The notes under the pieces are model-generated. The model saw nothing but the letters and a program-made list of their open reading frames with translations, had not been told where the DNA came from and did not search any database. Position numbers and translations under genes: made by a program. This document shows, piece by piece, positions 59,786 to 64,000 of a stretch of 64,000 bases of DNA (position 1 is the first letter of the stretch; the number at the start of each line of letters is the position of its first letter). Origin of the DNA: Candidatus Eremiobacterota bacterium (GTDB lineage: Bacteria; Vulcanimicrobiota; CADAWZ01; Ess09-12); contig JAVHLM010000028.1 in assembly GCA_031082125.1 (NCBI GenBank), positions 47,681 to 111,680 of the forward strand. Direction: 5' to 3'.

Positions 59786-60184
59786 ATGCGGTGCCGTCTC
59801 ATGAACCCCGGAGGCTTCAGCCTCATCGAGGTGATCTTCACCTCGTCGCTCCTTCTGTTCCTGATGATTGTCATGCTCTCAGTGTTCCCCGGCTCCCTGA
59901 TGGCCATTGATCATGCAGAGCACCGCATCGAGGCCTCCCATATCGCCCAGTCTGTGCTTGAGAAGAAAAGGTCGGGACCGTTCAGCGAGGTCGATGACGA
60001 TCCCGATCCCGGCGAGGTGAGAGGCTCCGGCGGGGTCCTTTACACCCTTCATTACAGCACTCTCGCGGTGAGCGGTGCCGAAGCGTCACTTTTAAAAAAG
60101 GCAGTAATCACTATCACCTGGGAATTCAAAGGGAAGAACTATTCACTGACTCAGGAGCTTTATGTGTGCAATATTTCCCAATGA
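59786..60184 (+). CDS. PilV-like prepilin
   Basis: The 132-residue protein carries the type III prepilin signal PGG-FSLIEV (cleavage after Gly10, Glu at +5) and a hydrophobic helix IFTSSLLLFLMIVMLSV. It would be processed by a prepilin peptidase and assembled as a minor pilin or pseudopilin. The ATG directly follows the upstream TAG. An internal Met6 is a possible start. The next gene overlaps its end by 23 bases. Confidence 0.85.
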   Translation: MRCRLMNPGGFSLIEVIFTSSLLLFLMIVMLSVFPGSLMAIDHAEHRIEASHIAQSVLEKKRSGPFSEVDDDPDPGEVRGSGGVLYTLHYSTLAVSGAEASLLKKAVITITWEFKGKNYSLTQELYVCNISQ

Positions 60185-60860
60185 CAGGGCCGGCTGTTCC
60201 CGGGGAGCCGCCAGGAAACGCGGACTTGCCTTCACCCTGGCTGAGATCATTATTGGATCAATGCTCCTGCTACTGCTTTTTGGCCTCTTTTCTTCATTCC
60301 TCACGACTGCCATGAGGTCTTCCGTCCGCGGCTCGATTCGCGCCGCGATCCAGCAGGAGGCAGTCACCAGCCTCAACAGGCTCTGCGCTGATTTAAGGCT
60401 CAGCGCTGCAGGCGGTATCAGCTACTATGCCACGGGATCACCGCCTGAAGGAGGCCCTGTATACCTCGGCATCATGCGCCTCGCTGATATAGATTCCCAG
60501 GGGCGGCAGGAATGGGAGCAGGCACTGGTGGTTTACAGCTGGCAGGGCCAGGGAGCGCCTCTCTTCCGCAAGGAATGGACACCGGCCATTACGCTTGCCG
60601 CGTCCTTCTCCCCCGCGCTCCATATCCCTGCGAAGGCCTCACAGGCGACTCTTGAAGAGATCGCCGGCAGCACCGCAATAACAGGCCAGGTGCTCTCCCG
60701 CGACGTAAGTGAATTCAAAGTGACAGGCGCCATGAGCGGGGGAACAGTGAGCTCCCCCCTCGAGCCCCTCATCACCATTACCAGGAAGGGCGCCACGGGA
60801 AAGAGCACGCCGGAAAATTTTACTCTTTCAACGACAATTTCATTTAAGAACGAATTATGA
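60162..60860 (+). CDS. PilW-like prepilin
   Basis: The 232-residue protein has a long basic leader and the prepilin-like core GLA-FTLAEIIIGSMLLLLLF. Phe +1 and Glu +5 are as required, but the residue before the cut is Ala rather than Gly. The helix and body (VTSLNRLCADLRLSAAGGI) resemble PilW minor pilins. AGGAG is six bases before ATG 60162. It overlaps both neighbours (23 bases with PilV-like, ATGA with the kinase), so the operon is translationally coupled. Confidence 0.8.
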   Translation: MCAIFPNDRAGCSRGAARKRGLAFTLAEIIIGSMLLLLLFGLFSSFLTTAMRSSVRGSIRAAIQQEAVTSLNRLCADLRLSAAGGISYYATGSPPEGGPVYLGIMRLADIDSQGRQEWEQALVVYSWQGQGAPLFRKEWTPAITLAASFSPALHIPAKASQATLEEIAGSTAITGQVLSRDVSEFKVTGAMSGGTVSSPLEPLITITRKGATGKSTPENFTLSTTISFKNEL

Positions 60861-62677
60861 GCAAATTTTACAGTGCATTCTGCCGGATTATTTTGTGCAT
60901 ACGGACCCTGGGAGCCTGCGCCCTCTGTGTGCTCATCCTTTCCGGAGCTCCCCGCCCCGCCTGCCCGGCGCCTGCAGAAAAATCGAAAGACCACCTCTTC
61001 CGGAGGAGCTTTTCTCTCTCCACCATACCTCCCGAGGCGGGAATTTTTTTGACCTGGAGCCCATCGCCTGGCGCGGAAGAGAGAGAGGCGCCCCTTGGCA
61101 CCTCAGGAAGGCCTTTCACTGTCGATTTCAGGGAGCTTTCCCGGAAAAAGCTCATGTTCACCTTTTCAAGCCACGCTGAGAGGCCTGAGCAATTCTCCCT
61201 CGACCTCTCAAGCCTCAAGGACCCCGCGATGATAAGATTCATCCTGCGGAAAGAAGGTTATCACCAGGAGGAAAGGCTCATACCGGTCGAGTATCTCAGG
61301 ACCCATGCAAAGTACCCCGGGAGCAGCGAAGAGCCAATCAGGCTGAGAGCGGAGACTGCCTCTGTCATCTTCACCACCAGTCCTCCCGGTGCCGCCGTCT
61401 TTGTCGATCTTTACAGCGCCAGGGGGAAAAAGTATCTTGGCCTCGCGGGGGAGAAGATAACACTTGACAAGTCTCCATTCAGGAAAGACCGCCCTTATTC
61501 TTTTTACTTCCAGCGCGAGCACTATGAAGAGAAGGAAGAGCCCATCTCCATTGACCAGTTCAAAAATGACTCATTGAACTATTATCCTGGAGAGAATAAA
61601 GCCATAGCTCTCAGGAAGTCGGAGCCTGCCATTAACTATCTCTATTACTGGGGCAGAGAGCACGCCGCCTTATCCATGATTTCGGCCACTGCTGCCATCC
61701 TTGCGCTGGGAGCGCTCCTTTTTTTTATAATAATACCGCGCGTCCGTGCATTTCTGGCCCATTACAGGAGACTTTCTTCCTGGCAGGAGGCTTCGCAGGC
61801 TACTGAGACAAAGGATCCCATGTGCGGCACGGTTGTAGGAGGCTTTGCAATTCTCGACAGGCTCGGCGAGGGAGGCATGGGAACGGTCTACCGGGCGGTT
61901 CCTGATAAAAGCCGATCACTTGAGGAGACTGTGGCCCTCAAGATCATCAAGAAAGAGCTTGTGGAGCACGATGAATACCTTCGGCGCTTCAGAAGGGAGA
62001 TGAAGATCCTCTCGTCGCTCAGTCATCCCAATATCCTGCAGCTCTTCGATTTCGGCGACCATGAGGGGCAGCTCTACCTTGTCACGGAGCTCGTTTCAGG
62101 AAAAACCCTGGGCCACGTGATTCCCCGGGAGGGAATGGCCCTCGATACATTCTCTGCCATATTCCTCCCCGTTCTCAGGGCCGCTGAGCATGCCCACCAG
62201 AAGGGGGTCATCCACCGCGATCTCAAGCCCGGCAACATCATCATCACTGACGGGGGGAAGGTGAAGGTGATAGATTTCGGCCTCGCGAAAGGCCCCAGGG
62301 AATCGACAATCACCATGCCGGGACAGATCATAGGGACTCCCGAGTACATGGCCCCCGAGCAGGTCTCCCTGGGCGAGCTTGACGCCCGCACCGATCAATA
62401 CGCCCTTGGCATCATTGCCTACAGGATGCTTACGGGCCGACTTCCCTTTGACGACGAGGATCCTTTCAAGATCGTGATGCTGCAGCTCTCGGCAGACCCC
62501 CCGCCCCTGGCCTCTTACAGGGGTGACCTTCCTCCTGCCCTTATACCGATCGTAATGAAAATGCTTGCGAAAGAGCCCGATAAGCGCTTCAGGAGCCTCG
62601 CGGAGGTTTCCAGCGCCCTCGAGTTCCTCGCCCTGGTGCCGGCAAATGGAGATGACGGTGATCCCGGGAGCTTATGA
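60857..62677 (+). CDS. Membrane Ser/Thr protein kinase with exported N-terminal PEGA-like region
   Basis: The 606-residue protein starts with a signal/anchor (CALCVLILSGAPRPACPAP). Two PEGA-like beta units follow (SFSLSTIPPEAGIFLTW and SVIFTTSPPGAAVFVDLYS), then a membrane helix (~271-295) and a C-terminal Hanks-type kinase (~328-595). The kinase has LGEGGMGTVY, VALKIIK, HRDLKPGNI, VIDFGLAKG and GTPEYMAPEQ. All catalytic residues are present. The order is the reverse of PknB-type kinases, which have the kinase first. Position at the end of the pilin operon suggests phosphorylation control of pilus or surface assembly. It ends 6 bases into the GspF gene on the other strand. Confidence 0.9.
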   Translation: MSKFYSAFCRIILCIRTLGACALCVLILSGAPRPACPAPAEKSKDHLFRRSFSLSTIPPEAGIFLTWSPSPGAEEREAPLGTSGRPFTVDFRELSRKKLMFTFSSHAERPEQFSLDLSSLKDPAMIRFILRKEGYHQEERLIPVEYLRTHAKYPGSSEEPIRLRAETASVIFTTSPPGAAVFVDLYSARGKKYLGLAGEKITLDKSPFRKDRPYSFYFQREHYEEKEEPISIDQFKNDSLNYYPGENKAIALRKSEPAINYLYYWGREHAALSMISATAAILALGALLFFIIIPRVRAFLAHYRRLSSWQEASQATETKDPMCGTVVGGFAILDRLGEGGMGTVYRAVPDKSRSLEETVALKIIKKELVEHDEYLRRFRREMKILSSLSHPNILQLFDFGDHEGQLYLVTELVSGKTLGHVIPREGMALDTFSAIFLPVLRAAEHAHQKGVIHRDLKPGNIIITDGGKVKVIDFGLAKGPRESTITMPGQIIGTPEYMAPEQVSLGELDARTDQYALGIIAYRMLTGRLPFDDEDPFKIVMLQLSADPPPLASYRGDLPPALIPIVMKMLAKEPDKRFRSLAEVSSALEFLALVPANGDDGDPGSL

Positions 62678-63748
62678 GAGTCCCTGGATCACCTGCAGAA
62701 GCGGCGTCATCGTGGCAATCATGATAAAGGCGGCGATAATTCCAATTGCAAGCAGTATGAAGGGCTGCATCACCGTAATGACGGTATTGAGAGATTCCTC
62801 AAGGCTTTCTTCACAGATGTCGGCAGCTTTGTCCAGCATCTCCTTCACCCTGCCGGACTGCTCTCCCGCCTCCACGAGATGAAGGAACGTGGCCGGGAAA
62901 AAGCCCGTGGCCGAGAGAGCGGTGAAGATGTCCACCCCCTGGGAGACCTCTTCACGGACCACGGCTATTTTTTCGGAGAAGAAAATTGATGAAGCTCCCT
63001 CCCTCGTGATATCAAGCCCTTCAAGGAGCGGCATACCGGTGTCATAGATTATGGAGAGGGTTCTGGCAAACCTGGCGGCCTCGACCATCCTGAGAGATTT
63101 CCCTATGACAGGAAGGGAGAAGAGAAGATTCTGGACCTGTATCTTCCAGTATATCTGCCTGCACAGGGAGCGAAAAGCGATGAAGAGAAGGAAAATGCCC
63201 ATGATTACCGCAACAGGGAAAAAACCTGACCTGATGAAGGCCGATATTCCCATGAAAATCCGCGTCGGGAGGGGGAGGGACATATTGAGGTCACCAAGAA
63301 ACTGCAATATCCCCTTGAAAAGCATGGAAGGCGCCACTATGAGAAAAGCGAGGAAAAAGAGGGCGACAAAGAGAGGATATACAAGGGCCGCCGAGATCTT
63401 CATATTCAGCTCCCGCGTCTTCTCGGCATGGAAGGCTATTCTCTCGAGCATGATCTCTAGTCTTCCCGTCTTCTCGCCAATATCAATCATTTTCACTGTG
63501 AGGACGGGAAAGATTGCCTTGCAGGCTTCCAGGGACCGGGCAATGCTCTTGCCGGACAGAATGTCTGCCTCGCAGCTCTCAAGCGCCGCCCGGAGGCCCG
63601 GGTGCCCTGCCTGGCCGGCAATTATTTTCATGCTTTTTGCGATGGGAACACCGGCCCTGTAAAGAGTGGCAAGCTCCCTGAAACAGACGGCATAGTCTGA
63701 TGACGAGACGGGCAGCATAAGATGGTATTTTTCCAAAGGCTTACTCAT
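62672..63748 (-). CDS. GspF/PilC-type platform protein
   Basis: The 358-residue protein is a type IV pilus/type II secretion inner-membrane platform protein. It has two T2SSF domains: ELATLYRAGVPIAKSMKIIA... ARSLEAC... VKMIDIGEKTGRLEIML with membrane segments near 130 and 180-210, then ARFARTLSIIYDTGMPLLEGLDI... FLHLVEAGEQSGRVKEMLDK and a final hydrophobic helix. GspF/PilC anchors the assembly ATPase to the growing pilus. ATG 63748 is taken as the start; a GTG at 63811 would add 21 residues. It faces the pilin operon, so the two halves of the machine are on opposite strands. The prepilin peptidase and ATPase are outside the window. Confidence 0.9.
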   Translation of the reverse strand: MSKPLEKYHLMLPVSSSDYAVCFRELATLYRAGVPIAKSMKIIAGQAGHPGLRAALESCEADILSGKSIARSLEACKAIFPVLTVKMIDIGEKTGRLEIMLERIAFHAEKTRELNMKISAALVYPLFVALFFLAFLIVAPSMLFKGILQFLGDLNMSLPLPTRIFMGISAFIRSGFFPVAVIMGIFLLFIAFRSLCRQIYWKIQVQNLLFSLPVIGKSLRMVEAARFARTLSIIYDTGMPLLEGLDITREGASSIFFSEKIAVVREEVSQGVDIFTALSATGFFPATFLHLVEAGEQSGRVKEMLDKAADICEESLEESLNTVITVMQPFILLAIGIIAAFIMIATMTPLLQVIQGLS

Positions 63749-63856
63749 GACCACTGAGTTCTGATTCACTCTGTGCCGGGGGAATCCCTTTCTCCGGAGA
63801 TCGGCGTTCACCCCCGGGCCTGGTGACGCACCTCATTGAAGGATTGCCCGTAAAAT

Positions 63857-63890
63857 AAGAAAAGGAGCCTTCTGAGGCTCCTCTTTTCTT
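63857..63890 (-). terminator. Terminator after the Gly/Pro-rich gene
   Basis: On the minus strand a GAGGAGCC / GGCTCCT(T)TTC stem with a six-base loop is flanked by A-rich and T-rich runs (TTTTCTTATTTTAC). It begins seven bases after the stop of the Gly/Pro-rich gene and could act on both strands. Confidence 0.7.
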
Positions 63891-63896
63891 GCTTCT

Positions 63897-64000
63897 TTAA
63901 GGACGGGGGCCGCCGGGACCGCTACCGGGACCGCCGGGACCGCCGGGACCGCCGGGACCGCCACCAGGGCCGCCGGGACCGCCACCGGGGCCGCCGCCGG
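63897..64000 (-). CDS. C-terminus of a Gly/Pro-repeat protein (5' end outside window)
   Basis: The frame is open to the right edge and ends with TAA at 63897-63899. The visible ~34 residues are almost only Gly and Pro (GGP and GGGP units, ending GSGPGGPRP), encoded by an imperfect 9-base repeat. This looks like a disordered or collagen-like tail. The frame is chosen from its uniform Gly/Pro reading; other frames give Arg/Ala-rich runs. A good terminator follows. Confidence 0.5.
   Translation of the reverse strand, partial: GGGPGGGPGGPGGGPGGPGGPGGPGSGPGGPRP

Noticed and set aside
63901..64000. Tandem repeat at the right edge as a possible CRISPR array
   Set aside because: Units are 9 bases with no spacers and read as Gly/Pro codons up to a stop and terminator.
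1..64000. tRNA, rRNA, insertion sequence or prophage
   Set aside because: I found no cloverleaf-like sequence, transposase, integrase or flanking direct repeats that could support one.

Overview
The window is bacterial chromosome: fairly GC-rich, densely coded on both strands, with strong AGGAGG-type ribosome binding sites and sigma70-type promoters that often carry an extended TGn -10. Lipoprotein signal peptides, prepilins, a GspF-type platform protein, SpoIIE/SARP/HD-GYP signalling parts, GH57, OtsAB, a TreS-like enzyme and several long orphan proteins suggest a free-living or biofilm-dwelling member of a poorly cultured lineage. An Eremiobacterota/Xenobia-like or Riflebacteria-like origin is only a guess. 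I saw no rRNA, tRNA, CRISPR array or intact insertion sequence.

Layout. 0-7 kb: the end of a membrane protein, a GH57 enzyme, a HepT/MntA toxin-antitoxin pair, a large beta-helix lipoprotein and peptidase T. 6.9-12.9 kb (minus strand): an apparent operon of a Cys-rich anchored mini-protein, a YtrA-type GntR regulator, an ABC ATPase and two ABC-2 permeases that each end in a large propeller-like exported domain. Its promoter is a near-perfect sigma70 site with a palindrome over the -10. 13-18 kb: a GAF histidine kinase, a receiver/HD-GYP/TPR/SARP fusion regulator and a lipoprotein. 18.4-28 kb: a 1773-residue orphan protein, a small coiled protein, a DcrB-like exported protein and a 941-residue exported protein with six carboxypeptidase-regulatory-like repeats. 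28-34 kb: trehalose genes (fused OtsA-OtsB behind a structured leader, a MurG-like glycosyltransferase, and a convergent TreS-like GH13 enzyme). 34-57.7 kb: a strip rich in ion and osmotic functions (DUF389, NhaP, CBS, ArsB/NhaD, two MscS channels, UspA, ClC) mixed with sensors, a KamA radical-SAM enzyme, a cytidylate-kinase-like protein and an aminotransferase. 57.9-63.8 kb: a type IV pilin-like operon that ends in a membrane-anchored Ser/Thr kinase, facing a GspF/PilC gene. The window ends in the tail of a Gly/Pro-repeat protein.

How the parts may work together. OtsAB and the TreS-like enzyme make or interconvert trehalose. The mechanosensitive channels, antiporters, ClC and UspA around them fit a shared role in osmotic, ionic or acid stress. 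This is inferred from co-location, not from shared regulatory sites.

Least ordinary observations. (1) Two intergenic graveyards. At 39.8-40.2 kb, remnants of paralogues of two other genes in this window (the 30.5 kb glycosyltransferase and the 18.4 kb giant gene) lie tail to tail, and the giant-gene relic still has a promoter resembling its intact relative's. At 43.9-44.3 kb, pieces of a TetR regulator, a SpoIIE phosphatase and a winged-helix protein are joined. (2) An identical 16-bp palindrome at 43.9 kb and over the -35 of the clc promoter, each region also containing related TetR sequence. (3) The self-contained YtrA/ABC operon with propeller-tailed permeases. (4) The leader before otsAB, which ends in a terminator-like hairpin.
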